Origin: JAJDUF01 sp965214295
GTDB lineage: Bacteria > Chloroflexota > UBA11872 > UBA12225 > JAJDUF01
Length of the DNA stretch: 64,000 nt
Assembly (NCBI GenBank): GCA_965214295.1
Contig: OZ243944.1
Coordinates: 1,178,001 to 1,242,000, forward strand
Direction: 5' to 3'
Positions 18,115 to 27,207 of this stretch are shown one piece after another. The notes under the pieces are model-generated. The model searched no databases. It worked only from the letters and a program-made list of their open reading frames with translations, and was not told where the DNA came from. Made by a program: the position numbers and the translations under genes. How positions within the stretch are numbered: the first letter of the stretch is position 1; each line of letters starts with the position of its first letter.

Positions 18115-19146
18115 TTACTCCGGGAGGGGTAGGGAAACGGGGCGGCCCTCGCGGGCGGAGATTTCGGCGGCGAAGATCAATTCGTGGGTCTTCACCGCAT
18201 CGCTCATCGGGATTTGCGCCTCGCGGTCCTCGCGGATCGCGGCAATGAAGTCATTCACCTCCCCCGGGAAGGGGTGGTGCGTGACCTCGGGGGTATCGGG
18301 CATGACGGTCGGGAAGCTCGCCCAGCCGGTCTGCCCAGGCAGGTGATCCGAGAGGAAGTACTCGTTGTCCAGTGTCCCTTTCGGGCCGTGCAGGCGCAGA
18401 TTGAACTGGTATTTGAGATTGCCCTCCAGGATGCAGCCGATCTTGCCGATGGCGCCACTGTCGAACTTCACGACGGTCACGGTCGTCGGCTCCCATTCCA
18501 TCACATCGGTAAACCGGCCCTCGTAGCTAAAGACCTCGACGACCTCGCCGGGCATGAACCAGCGCAGCGCGTCTACGGCGTGACAGCCCGCGCAGATCAG
18601 CGCCCCACCGGCCTTCGCGCGCTGTCTAGCCCAATGGTAGCCGGGATACCACTTCTCCCAGTTGCCGCTGAAGTAGTCGCATTCACCGTAGTAGATCGAG
18701 CCGAAGAAGTCGGCGGCAACCATCGCCTTGACGCTCTCGAAATAGGGGTTCCAGTGCAGCACAAAGCCCACCTGCGTCTTGACGCCGGCCGTTTCGACCG
18801 ACGCATTCAACTGGCGTAGGCCAGGAAGATCAATGGCGACGGGTTTTTCGAGCAGGAGATGCTTGCCGGCCTGCGCCGCGGCCACGCCCTGGTCCACGTG
18901 GAGGTTGTTCACCGAGCAGACGGCGACAATATCAAGCTCCGGGTCCTGCAGGAACTGCTCATAGTCGGTGTAGAGGCGCGCCGGCTCCAACCCATGCGCC
19001 TGCCGCACGCGCTCGGCATTCGCGCGGCTACTGCTGCACAACGCAATGACGCTGGCGTGCGGATTGGCCCCAAACGCCTTGATGTGCTCGCCGGCTACCC
19101 AGCCGATACCGACAATCCCTACGCCCAGCTTGCCGTCCAGTGTCAT
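18115..19146 (-). CDS. Gfo/Idh/MocA family NAD(P)-dependent oxidoreductase
   Basis: The 343-residue protein opens with the Rossmann motif LGVGIVGIGWVAGEHIKAFG and has the family's HLLLEKPVAIDLPG (catalytic EKP) near residue 97. The dehydrogenase C-terminal domain follows, including AGCHAVDALRWFMPGEV. Members oxidise or reduce sugars, inositols or sugar derivatives. ATG at 19146 sits six bases after GGAGGAG, which is better supported than the ATG 12 codons upstream. The neighbouring enolase-superfamily gene suggests a joint role in sugar or sugar-acid breakdown. Confidence 0.9.
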   Translation of the reverse strand: MTLDGKLGVGIVGIGWVAGEHIKAFGANPHASVIALCSSSRANAERVRQAHGLEPARLYTDYEQFLQDPELDIVAVCSVNNLHVDQGVAAAQAGKHLLLEKPVAIDLPGLRQLNASVETAGVKTQVGFVLHWNPYFESVKAMVAADFFGSIYYGECDYFSGNWEKWYPGYHWARQRAKAGGALICAGCHAVDALRWFMPGEVVEVFSYEGRFTDVMEWEPTTVTVVKFDSGAIGKIGCILEGNLKYQFNLRLHGPKGTLDNEYFLSDHLPGQTGWASFPTVMPDTPEVTHHPFPGEVNDFIAAIREDREAQIPMSDAVKTHELIFAAEISAREGRPVSLPLPE

Positions 19147-19200
19147 CGTTTCTCCTCCATACCAACCATACCAACGCGCCAACGCGAGTGTAGGGAGCCA

Positions 19201-19404
19201 CTACCCCATCCAGAGTCTCACCAGGATAAGTGCTACCCCGATCAGAATTGGAACGCCAAATCCGATCACCCACATGACGATCCGCTTGCTCTCTTCCAGC
19301 CGTGTCAACCGTTCCACCACATCGCGCAAGCGGGAATCCAGCCCGTCCAGCCGTGTCTCAATGGTATTCAACTGCTGCTCTAGGTGGAGATTCCCGGCCC
19401 GCAT
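19201..19404 (-). CDS. Small coiled-coil membrane-anchored protein
   Basis: The 67-residue product is a heptad-rich coiled coil (LEQQLNTIETRLDGLDSRL, RDVVERLTRLEE) followed by one C-terminal membrane helix (VMWVIGFGVPILIGVALIL). The layout resembles XhlA-like or small tethering proteins. The frame is open upstream to 19509, so a TTG or ATG start further out is possible. It starts just after the small frame at 19421-19561, with which it may be coupled. Function unknown. Confidence 0.55.
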   Translation of the reverse strand: MRAGNLHLEQQLNTIETRLDGLDSRLRDVVERLTRLEESKRIVMWVIGFGVPILIGVALILVRLWMG

Positions 19405-19420
19405 GGTCGCTAGGATCTCA

Positions 19421-19561
19421 TCACAGGCGCTTGTCCTGTCGCGCTTCCGAGGCCCGCAGGTACTCCCGTTGGCGCTGCTCCGCGGCCCGCAGGTCATCCA
19501 TGCTGGCAAAATCCCGCTCCGCTGGGATCACGCCCTCCTGCGGCGGCGTTCGCGTCACCAT
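19421..19561 (-). CDS. Small hypothetical protein (46 residues) with a strong ribosome binding site
   Basis: This short frame begins ATG GTG just after GGAGAGGAGGTG, one of the best ribosome binding sites in the window. It encodes a charged helical peptide (DLRAAEQRQREYLRASEARQ). It ends with two stops in tandem, 16 bases before the coiled-coil gene. It could be a real small protein or a leader for translational coupling of that gene. I recognise no family. Confidence 0.45.
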   Translation of the reverse strand: MVTRTPPQEGVIPAERDFASMDDLRAAEQRQREYLRASEARQDKRL

Positions 19562-19653
19562 CACCTCCTCTCCAGTGTGCTATCAGCCGAGCAACTAGGC
19601 CAGCGTCTTTTCCGGCAGCTTTCGCACCCGCCACGGCCTACGAGCCGCGAGCG

Positions 19654-20814
19654 TTACTCATAGACCGTCTCGCCGGTCTTGCGCGCGTTGATGAACGACC
19701 AGTCCAGCTCGACTCCCAGCCCGGGCCCCTCAGGCACATCCACACAACCGTCCGCATCTACCGAGTCCAACTCATCCAGCCAACGGCGGTCGGCATAGAT
19801 CGGCGGCTTCGTATCTTGTATGTTGGGATGGACCAGGCCCAGCTCGTAGTAGTTGGTGTTGCGGATGGAGGCCATGCAGTGCCGATGGGCCAGGCCGCCG
19901 CCGTGTAGCTCTACGTCCAGCCCATGGGCCTCCGCGAGCACGGCAATCTTCATGACGCCGGTGATGCCGCCATCCTCGCCAACCCCGGCCCGCACGTAGT
20001 CGGCTGCACCGGAATGGATCGTATCGGCCTTCTGCTCCAGACCGCGCACGTGCTCGCCCATCAGCAGCGGTGTCTTGATGAATTGACGCAGCTTGGTGTG
20101 GGCAAAGCCGGAAAAGCCACCGCCCCGGAACGCATCCTCGTACCAGAAGTAGCGAGACTCGTCGCACGCGCGCCCTACACGCAGCACATCGTCGAACGTG
20201 TTGTAGGCGCCGGCCGGATCGAGCATGATATCCATATCGTCCCCGACGGCCGCGCGGATAGCGTGTACCGCCGCGACCTCGCGCTCGATGGGCACATCGA
20301 TCCAGCCGTGAATCTTGAAGGCCGGATAGCCGAACCGCTCTTTGCACTGCAACGCAAACTCGCCGTAGTCCTCGGGACGGGTCAGGCCGCCGTTTTCGTC
20401 GCCATGATAGGTGCTGGCGTAGCACGGGAGCTTCTTGCGCCAGCCGCCGAGGAGAGCGTAGATCGGGACGCCGTGCAGCTTGCCGGCGATGTCCCACAGG
20501 GCCACGTCTACCGCGCCGGGCGGTGTGCCACCGGCACCGCGGTGGACGCGCTTGAGATCGTGCCAGATGACCTCGCGCTCCAAAGCGTTGCGCCCGAGGA
20601 GATACTGCACCACGCGCGGCTGAAGGTGCCCGCCCGGCACCTCGCCACGAACGCCGGCATCGGTCTCGATGGTCAGGATACTCCCACCCGAGGGGAGACG
20701 ACTGCCGGCCTCATACACCATGTCGAAGCCGAACTGCGCTTCCATGCTCAGGTTGGCGATCTCGTGCTCGTAGTGGGTGACGGTGATCCGCGTGATCTTA
20801 ACCTCTGACGCCAT
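19654..20814 (-). CDS. Mandelate racemase / muconate lactonizing family enzyme (enolase superfamily)
   Basis: The 386-residue protein shows the superfamily pattern: a catalytic lysine region (AFKIHGW, about residue 165), then metal ligands in IMLDPAGAYN, FWYEDAFRG and LMGEHVRG, then a barrel end with VELHGGGLAHRHCMASIRN and the C-terminal GPGLGVELDW. Members abstract the alpha proton of carboxylates, for example to dehydrate acid sugars; the exact substrate is unknown. GGAGTAGAGG precedes the ATG. It follows a Gfo/Idh/MocA gene on the same strand, and a second family member is at 40829-41992. Confidence 0.9.
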   Translation of the reverse strand: MASEVKITRITVTHYEHEIANLSMEAQFGFDMVYEAGSRLPSGGSILTIETDAGVRGEVPGGHLQPRVVQYLLGRNALEREVIWHDLKRVHRGAGGTPPGAVDVALWDIAGKLHGVPIYALLGGWRKKLPCYASTYHGDENGGLTRPEDYGEFALQCKERFGYPAFKIHGWIDVPIEREVAAVHAIRAAVGDDMDIMLDPAGAYNTFDDVLRVGRACDESRYFWYEDAFRGGGFSGFAHTKLRQFIKTPLLMGEHVRGLEQKADTIHSGAADYVRAGVGEDGGITGVMKIAVLAEAHGLDVELHGGGLAHRHCMASIRNTNYYELGLVHPNIQDTKPPIYADRRWLDELDSVDADGCVDVPEGPGLGVELDWSFINARKTGETVYE

Positions 20815-20951
20815 AGCCTCTACTCCGTATGCTGCTGTGCCGTTGCCGCTGTGCGCTAAACTCGCCGACGCTCCTTACAATACCCTCGGCGCCCCTCCGG
20901 CGCCACCACGCCAGCGGCGGGAGGCAGGGACCTCGCGCCGGCCGGGAAGGT

Positions 20952-21314
20952 ATGATGCTGAAGGCCATGACACCGTATCCGACCGACGACCACTCGTTAG
21001 CGGGTGACACAGACATCGAGTTCATCCGCGACTCCGGCCCCGGCGGTCAGCACCGTAATAAGGTGGAGACCGGGGTCCGGCTACGCCACCGACCCTCGGG
21101 CGTGGTGATTCGGGAAGGGCGCCGCCGCTCGCAAGCCCGCAACCGCGCGGTGGCCTTTGCCCGCCTACGGGAGCGCCTGGCAGCGCTGAACCGGCCACCA
21201 CCGCGCCGCATCCCGACAACCGTGCCTCGCAATGAGAAGCGCAAGCGCCTGGAGGCCAAGCGGCAGCGCGCGCAGATCAAGCAACTGCGGCGGGCGCCGG
21301 CGCCAGACGACTAG
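20952..21314 (+). CDS. Stand-alone peptide chain release factor-like protein (GGQ domain)
   Basis: The 120-residue product has the class I release-factor catalytic block: DIEFIRDSGPGGQHRNKVET with GGQ at residues 31-33, then GVRLRHRPSGVVIREGRRRSQ, then a highly basic C-terminal tail (EKRKRLEAKRQRAQIKQLRR). It lacks the codon-recognition domains, so it resembles ArfB/YaeJ or PrfH-type ribosome rescue factors that hydrolyse peptidyl-tRNA on stalled ribosomes. The ATG at 20952 follows GGGAAGG. The frame is open further upstream, but that stretch has no protein character. Confidence 0.85.
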   Translation: MMLKAMTPYPTDDHSLAGDTDIEFIRDSGPGGQHRNKVETGVRLRHRPSGVVIREGRRRSQARNRAVAFARLRERLAALNRPPPRRIPTTVPRNEKRKRLEAKRQRAQIKQLRRAPAPDD

Positions 21315-21345
21315 GCCGCCGGCTATGCCCGCGGGGCCAGGCGTC

Positions 21346-22071
21346 TCACCCCTCGATTGACGCAACACCGGCGAGGACCGCCGCGGCCCAGCGCTCGAAC
21401 ACGACTGCACCGACCTTCTTGGCCCGCGGCTGACAGGCCGCCGTGTCGGCCAGGATCGTCTCTGGCGCTACGCCGGCGCCCACAACCTCATCGCGGAACG
21501 TCTCCACCATCGCCGCGATCTGGCGGCGCCCCATTTCGAGGTGAAAGAGCAGTCCGTAGGCACTGTCGCCGTAGCAGAAAGCCTGGTGCTCGGTCAGTGC
21601 CGACGCGGCCAAGGCCACCGCCCCGGCCGGCAGATCGAAGATATCGCCGTGCCAGTGCAGCGGCGTGAAGGTCTGCGCGACGCCGCGCCAGAGCCGATCT
21701 GCGCGCGCAGCTTTCCGCAGTCGCACGTCGTACCAGCCGATTTCTTTCCGCGGCGCCGGATAGACGCGCGCACCGAGCGCGGCCGCGAGTAGCTGGCTAC
21801 CGAGACAGATACCGAGGATCGGGACCGGTGCGCGCAAGGCAGCTTCAATCAGCCGCAGCTCGCTACGCAAGTGGGGATAGCGAGCCGCCTCGTAGACAGC
21901 CATCGGCCCCCCCATGACCACGAGACCGGCGGCGCCGTCGAGCGCGCTGGGCACGGCCTGTCCCCGATCTATCCGCACCGGCCGGGTCTCGATATCGCGG
22001 TCGGCCAGTGAGTCTGCGATGGCACCAGGCCCCTCAGGCGCCACGTGCTGCAAGACAATGACGTGTGGCAT
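21346..22071 (-). CDS. Class I glutamine amidotransferase (GMP synthase-like, stand-alone)
   Basis: The 241-residue protein shows PHVIVLQHVAPEGPG at the N-terminus, LVVMGGPMAVYEAARYP, the nucleophile elbow PILGICLGSQLLA (Cys about residue 89), LHWHGDIFDLP, and the His-Glu pair in YGLLFHLEMGR. This is the YLR126C/GuaA-like amidotransferase group that releases ammonia from glutamine; the acceptor is unknown. ATG at 22071 is chosen because TTGGAGAT precedes it by six bases; the frame upstream is open but not protein-like. It faces away from the ThDP enzyme. Confidence 0.88.
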   Translation of the reverse strand: MPHVIVLQHVAPEGPGAIADSLADRDIETRPVRIDRGQAVPSALDGAAGLVVMGGPMAVYEAARYPHLRSELRLIEAALRAPVPILGICLGSQLLAAALGARVYPAPRKEIGWYDVRLRKAARADRLWRGVAQTFTPLHWHGDIFDLPAGAVALAASALTEHQAFCYGDSAYGLLFHLEMGRRQIAAMVETFRDEVVGAGVAPETILADTAACQPRAKKVGAVVFERWAAAVLAGVASIEG

Positions 22072-22268
22072 GGCGTATCTCCAAGCGGAGGGCATAATGG
22101 CCGGCGAGCATAAGCGTAGCAGTTGGCAAGCTGGCTGGCTTTTGCCACGGCGCGGCCGTGTGTCGCTGCTCGTGAGATTCGCGGACGCGGTACAGTAGCT
22201 CCGCTGCAACGCGACGTGGCGGCCGGCGGCCGCCGGAACCGACTACGGCTCAGAAGGAGAAAGCGGAC

Positions 22269-23912
22269 ATGAACGGCTGGGAGGCGCTGGCGGACATCCT
22301 GCGTCGGGAGGGAGTGGACTATCTGTTCTGCTTTCCTAGCAATCCACTCATCGATGCAGCGGCGCGGGCAGGCATTCGTCCCATCCTTGCCCGTACCGAG
22401 CGAACCGTCGTCGGCATGGCCGACGGATATAGCCGCTATAGCAACGGCGCGCAGATCGGGGTGTGCTGCGTCCAGGCCGGGCCGGGAACTGAGAATATGT
22501 ACGCCGGTGTGGCCCAAGCCTACGGCGACTCGGTGCCCATCCTCGTGCTGCCCGGACAGATGGGACGCAACCGGCTGGCCGTCCATCCCAACTTCGAGGC
22601 GCTGCCCAACTATGCCGGAGTCACCAAATGGCTGGCGCAGATCAACCTGGTAGACCGAATTCCCGAGTTGCTGCGCCGCGCGTTCATGCACCTCCGCTCC
22701 GGCCGGCCCAGCCCGGTGCTGCTGGAGATGGTGCATGATGTGATGGATGAGGAGTTCGGCGCGCCACCCACCGATTATCAGCCGGTGCAAGGCGCCCGGT
22801 CGGCGGCTGATCCCGACGACGTGGCCGCCGCGGTCGAAGCGCTGCTGGCCGCCGACAAGCCGGTGCTGCACGTTGGGCAAGGGGTGCATTGGGCGCAGGC
22901 GTGGGATGAGCTACGCGAGTTTGCCGAGCTGGTGCAGGTGCCCGTGGTGACGACCTTGGCCGGCAAGAGCGCCTTCCCCGAAGATCATCCGCTCGCTGCG
23001 GGGACACTGGCCAACACGAGCGCCGAGCCGGCCCTACAACTGCTCCAGGAGGCCGATATCGTCTTCGGCATCGGCGCCAGCTTCTCGAAGATGCCGCTCT
23101 CCACACCGATCCCGGCGGGCAAGGTGCTCGTGCAGCAGACGATAGACCCGGCCGACCTGAACAAGGAATACGCCGTGGATCACTCGTTGCTGGGTGACGC
23201 GAAACTGGCACTCCGCCAACTCTGCGCCGCCGTCAAGGAGCAGCTTGGTCCGGACGGACGGCGCACCCAGCCGGACAACGCCGCGACCGTGGAGCGGCTC
23301 AAAGCGGCCTGGATCGCCAAGTGGCAGCCGCACCTCACCGCCGATGACGTGCCCCTCAGCTCCTACCGGGTGATCTGGGACCTGATGCACTCCGTAGACC
23401 TCACCCAGACGATTGTCACGCACGACTCGGGCAATCCACGCGACGCGATTGCGCCCTTCTGGCAGCCGGTAATCCCGCGCGGCTACCTGGGCTGGGGCAA
23501 ATCTACGCAACTCGGCTACGGCCTGCCATTGGTCCTGGGCGCGAAACTGGCGGCGGCGGAGAAGCTGGCTATTCACTTCCTCGGCGACGGCGCGTTCGGC
23601 ATGTGTGGGCTGGACTACGAGACCGCCGTCCGTGAGCGCATCCCCATCCTCGCCGTGCTCATCAACAACAGCGCCCTCGGCGGCTACGAGAAATCCATGC
23701 CCTACGCAACCGACAAGTATCGGACCAAGTACCTCTCCGGCGACTACGCGACGGTGGCCAAGGGCTTGGGCGCTTACGCCGAGCGGGTGGAGCAGCCGGC
23801 GGACATCAAGCCGGCCATCCAACGTGCCCTGTCCGCCATCGCCGACGGCCAGCCGGCGCTCATCGAGTTCATCACTCACGAGGAATACAGCTTCTCCGGC
23901 CGAGGCGGCTGA
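22269..23912 (+). CDS. Thiamine diphosphate-dependent enzyme, acetolactate synthase-like
   Basis: The 547-residue protein has the three-domain ThDP layout. The catalytic Glu44 lies in ILARTERTVVGMADGYSR. The Pyr domain contains GVCCVQAGPGTENMY, the middle domain VLHVGQGVHWAQA, and the PP domain the cofactor motif LGDGAFGMCGLDYETA (GDG at 439-441) and INNSALGGYEKSMP. Related enzymes include acetolactate synthase, benzoylformate decarboxylase and oxalyl-CoA decarboxylase. It lacks features that would decide among them. AAGGAG precedes the ATG. Confidence 0.88.
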   Translation: MNGWEALADILRREGVDYLFCFPSNPLIDAAARAGIRPILARTERTVVGMADGYSRYSNGAQIGVCCVQAGPGTENMYAGVAQAYGDSVPILVLPGQMGRNRLAVHPNFEALPNYAGVTKWLAQINLVDRIPELLRRAFMHLRSGRPSPVLLEMVHDVMDEEFGAPPTDYQPVQGARSAADPDDVAAAVEALLAADKPVLHVGQGVHWAQAWDELREFAELVQVPVVTTLAGKSAFPEDHPLAAGTLANTSAEPALQLLQEADIVFGIGASFSKMPLSTPIPAGKVLVQQTIDPADLNKEYAVDHSLLGDAKLALRQLCAAVKEQLGPDGRRTQPDNAATVERLKAAWIAKWQPHLTADDVPLSSYRVIWDLMHSVDLTQTIVTHDSGNPRDAIAPFWQPVIPRGYLGWGKSTQLGYGLPLVLGAKLAAAEKLAIHFLGDGAFGMCGLDYETAVRERIPILAVLINNSALGGYEKSMPYATDKYRTKYLSGDYATVAKGLGAYAERVEQPADIKPAIQRALSAIADGQPALIEFITHEEYSFSGRGG

Positions 23913-24162
23913 TCAGTGGCGAGTGGTCAGTAGCCAGTGGTCAGTGGTCTGCGGCTTGCGCCGCGCCTCACCGCTGCCAGGCCTCCGGCCGGCACCGGAA
24001 TGCCGCCGGAGGGTCGCGCCCGCAACTGTGCCATGCTCGTTTCGTGGTGTAGGCACCACGAATTGGTACGAAGCGGTCACTAAGCGCCCCTTTTGGCTCT
24101 CTATCCGTTAGGTGCGGAGAGGAGCTCATGGGCGCGCCACGCGCAGGCAGAAGGTGTGTACG

Positions 24163-26172
24163 ATGCTGATTACTCCCCGGCAGAGCCGGCTCGATTTCGA
24201 TGACGCCCAATCGGCCGTCGAGCGCGGCCTGCAGGTGGTGCGGGCCACATTTCGGAGTGTCGAGCCATTCGACTGGCACCTGTTCGACGGCTTTGATTCC
24301 CTGCGCGTCCTGACCTACTCGGCGAGTACCCGAGCCATCATACGGATGCTCAACCGATATTCCTTCCGGCGTTTCGAGTGCGTCTTCGGCTATGAAGGCG
24401 GTCTGGGACGTCTCGCCGACGTGATCGCTTTCCAGCAACACGTCATTGAGCAAGTGCGGGAGTGCGCCCTGGAGCTAAAGGACGAGCACCAGCGGATCAT
24501 CCTCGAAAAGATCCACGCCGGCACGGTGCAGCTCTACGTCGTGAAAGACTACATCGCCCACGCCAAGCTGTACTTGCTGGAGGCCAAGGAACCCCAGCGC
24601 CGCCGGGTCATCGTCGGCTCGGCCAACCTGTCCGAGCGGGCCTTTAGCGGCAAACAGCCGGAGACTCTGGTGGTCTTCGATGACGACGACCGGGCCTGGG
24701 AGCATTATTCGCGCGAGTATGCGGCCGTCAAGGAAACGGCAGCCGACCGGATCGAGCTGCCTACGGACTTGAAAACCGCAAAGATCGACTTTACGGACAC
24801 GCCGTTACTCCAGGACAAGGGTGTGACGGTGTTCCAGGCGCCACCGGCTGAAGAGCTGGCGGTTCCGCAGGTCGTGCAAAAGGTCGAGGAGCTGGCCCAG
24901 CCGGTGGAGCGCATCGTCTCGCCCCAGGTCACACACAAGAACGGACGGTTCACCCTCACGCCAAAGGTGAAAGCGGAAATTATGCAGCAGCGCTGGCGCA
25001 AGGGCCAGCAAGAAGCGGAGGACACCAAGCCTACCACCCTCACCATCCACCAGGAGTCGCGTCACGTCAGCGTCTCCGGCGATCCCGTGTCACTGGAGAC
25101 TGACACGGAGGGCGTGCGGCGCAGCGCGGCCGCGCTGATGGACTACTTCAACAACTATGAGCGGGGTTTCGTCGGCGACGTGCCGCGCTTGCAGCGTGAT
25201 TACTTCACGTTCATGTCTTGGCTCTATATCTCGCCGTTTATCTGCGATCTCCGCACCCGCGCCGCCGTCGCGGGGAAGAGCATCTTCCGCTATCCGTCGT
25301 TCGCCATCATCTACGGCAAAGCGAACTGTGGGAAGACCAGCCTGGTGGATACGCTGATCGCCAGTATGTTCGGGAATCCGCGCACGGTGCAGAAAGATAA
25401 CTTCACGCGCCGCACGCTGCGCGGCCTCCAGCAGAGCTACCGCCGCTTCCCGGTCGTCTTCGACGACATCACCCGCCGCCGCTTCACCGACCATGGCTTG
25501 GACGTTGTGAAGGACGAGAATCTGCCGCCGGTGCAAGAATGGCCGTGCTTCATTCTCTCGATGAACGCCGAGCCGCAGTCATTCCCGGATGAGGTGGTCA
25601 AGCGCTGCCTGATGATCTACGTCAACACCTCCCTGCCGATGCACCAACACGCCCTAGCGGACGAGCTACACGCGAGCGTGGAGGACGTGCGGAGCCGCCT
25701 GACGACCAATTTCTACCGGCGGTATCTGTCCGTCATCATGGACAAGCTCGACGCCACGCCCCGGCCGGGCGACATTCTCCAGCTGTCGTCCGAGACGATT
25801 TGCGATCTCTTGTCCGGTCATGGCGCGGCGTCGCTGCCGGCCTGGTGTCGGCCGGTCTCCTGGGCGGATTACGCCGACCGGCGGTACGAGCGCCCGGCCA
25901 GACGGCTCGCGGCCTTACTGGCGCCGGAGAACTACCGCAAAAAAGCGGCCGACGACGACCAAGGGTGGACGTTGCAGGACAAGACCATCGTGGTGTGGGA
26001 GAAGGCCGACGCCTTTGGTCGCACGTCAATCAAGGGCGAGATACCGGACTTCCTCTACGACGACACCGAGAGCGTGGGCAACACTTTCGTACTCTACCGT
26101 CAGCAGACCGAGGACTTCCTCGGCCGGAAGATCAAAGCACCGGGTTTCCGCTGGCGCCCTTGGCGCAGCTGA
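24163..26172 (+). CDS. PLD-family nuclease fused to a P-loop ATPase (candidate defence protein)
   Basis: The 669-residue protein combines two enzyme domains. The N-terminal ~200 residues are a phospholipase D-like domain with YIAHAKLYLLEAKE (His133, Lys135) and IVGSANLSERAFSGK, the single HKD half typical of PLD nucleases. A long variable linker follows. Residues ~330-520 form an ATPase with Walker A YGKANCGKTSL (385-393), Walker B FPVVFDD (434-435), an Asn sensor in ILSMNAEP and an arginine in VVKRCLMIYVN, most like SF3 or AAA+ helicases. The C-terminus has a winged-helix look. ATG at 24163 is chosen; a GTG at 24112 is possible. The next gene starts 44 bases later on the same strand. Confidence 0.8.
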   Translation: MLITPRQSRLDFDDAQSAVERGLQVVRATFRSVEPFDWHLFDGFDSLRVLTYSASTRAIIRMLNRYSFRRFECVFGYEGGLGRLADVIAFQQHVIEQVRECALELKDEHQRIILEKIHAGTVQLYVVKDYIAHAKLYLLEAKEPQRRRVIVGSANLSERAFSGKQPETLVVFDDDDRAWEHYSREYAAVKETAADRIELPTDLKTAKIDFTDTPLLQDKGVTVFQAPPAEELAVPQVVQKVEELAQPVERIVSPQVTHKNGRFTLTPKVKAEIMQQRWRKGQQEAEDTKPTTLTIHQESRHVSVSGDPVSLETDTEGVRRSAAALMDYFNNYERGFVGDVPRLQRDYFTFMSWLYISPFICDLRTRAAVAGKSIFRYPSFAIIYGKANCGKTSLVDTLIASMFGNPRTVQKDNFTRRTLRGLQQSYRRFPVVFDDITRRRFTDHGLDVVKDENLPPVQEWPCFILSMNAEPQSFPDEVVKRCLMIYVNTSLPMHQHALADELHASVEDVRSRLTTNFYRRYLSVIMDKLDATPRPGDILQLSSETICDLLSGHGAASLPAWCRPVSWADYADRRYERPARRLAALLAPENYRKKAADDDQGWTLQDKTIVVWEKADAFGRTSIKGEIPDFLYDDTESVGNTFVLYRQQTEDFLGRKIKAPGFRWRPWRS

Positions 26173-26216
26173 GGTCCCTCAGAGCAAACAGAGTAAAGCC
26201 GGGTAGGAGGCGCGCG

Positions 26217-27149
26217 ATGACTGGTGAAACGCAGGCCGGAATGTATGGAATCGGGCCACAATCGAAGAGCGATAACGACTTCGCACGGCGGATGCGGCGG
26301 CATCAGAGCTGGTACCGGGCTTGTGTGCTCAAGGTTCCGTATGGAACTGGGCCGTGGCCGTGGTCGCACACTCCGTATGGAAATATGCTGACCAAGCAGT
26401 CGGCGGCAGCCGGCCTCAGCTTCCTGACTCCCGGGATATTCGATCTGGCCAAGCGTCGGATCGCCGCAGGGACGGGAACGGTGGAGCCATTTCGACTCAT
26501 GCGAAATATGCTGTCGAGTCAGCCGATGTGCTTCAACCTGTTCGGCAAGCTCTCGCTCGACCATACGCTTGCGACCGAACTGGTGCGCGTCCTGTGGGGA
26601 GAGCACATCGCGCGAGTTACCGGCGTACATATCGAGTGGGCGCCGGAGCCGGCCGCCGAGTACCTGGACGACCGCACGGCGTTCGATGCATTCATCGAGT
26701 ACGAAACGCAGGACGAACGGGCCGGGTTCATCGGGATCGAGACGAAATTGAGCGAGCCGTTCTCCATATTACCGCATTACCGCTACGACAAGCCGGCATA
26801 TAGGCGGTGGATGACGCCGGACGGCCCCTGGCGAGCCGATGCTGGCGACGAGGTTGCCAAGCGAGAGCACAACCAGCTGTGGCGTGACCATCTGCTCGCA
26901 TGGTCACTGCTGCGGCATCCCGCATCGAAGTACGCAGAAGGCGGTTTGTCGGTGGTGTATCACCCGGAAGATCGCCGCTGCCGGGAGGTGATCGCGGGGT
27001 ATTGTGCGCTCTTGCGCGACGCGGCGACGTTCTCGTCGTTCGATTTGGCCCAAGTGGTATCGGTCTGGAAGCCGCTGGCCGGGCCATGGCTCGCGAAGTT
27101 CGAGCAGCGATATTTGGCGTTGGAGCAGAGCGCAGGAGACGAGAACTGA
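26217..27149 (+). CDS. PD-(D/E)XK nuclease resembling the PGN_0703 restriction endonuclease family
   Basis: The 310-residue protein contains TAFDAFIEYETQD followed by RAGFIGIETKLSEPF, which gives the nuclease triad D157, E175 and K177. The block before it (LVRVLWGEHIARV) and after it (HNQLWRDHLLAWSLL) also match the PGN_0703-type putative restriction endonucleases as I know them. GTAGGAGG lies just before the ATG. It follows the PLD-ATPase gene by 44 bases and should be cotranscribed. The pair probably forms one defence or DNA-processing system. No methyltransferase gene is adjacent. Confidence 0.75.
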   Translation: MTGETQAGMYGIGPQSKSDNDFARRMRRHQSWYRACVLKVPYGTGPWPWSHTPYGNMLTKQSAAAGLSFLTPGIFDLAKRRIAAGTGTVEPFRLMRNMLSSQPMCFNLFGKLSLDHTLATELVRVLWGEHIARVTGVHIEWAPEPAAEYLDDRTAFDAFIEYETQDERAGFIGIETKLSEPFSILPHYRYDKPAYRRWMTPDGPWRADAGDEVAKREHNQLWRDHLLAWSLLRHPASKYAEGGLSVVYHPEDRRCREVIAGYCALLRDAATFSSFDLAQVVSVWKPLAGPWLAKFEQRYLALEQSAGDEN

Positions 27150-27207
27150 GACGAACCGCGTGACTCCCGAAAACGCGATTCTAGGAACAGGCGCCACCGT
27201 GTCCGTT

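Noticed and set aside
23911..23955. Tandem repeat of agtggtc after the ThDP enzyme gene
   Set aside because: Only a few imperfect short units; too weak to call a functional repeat.
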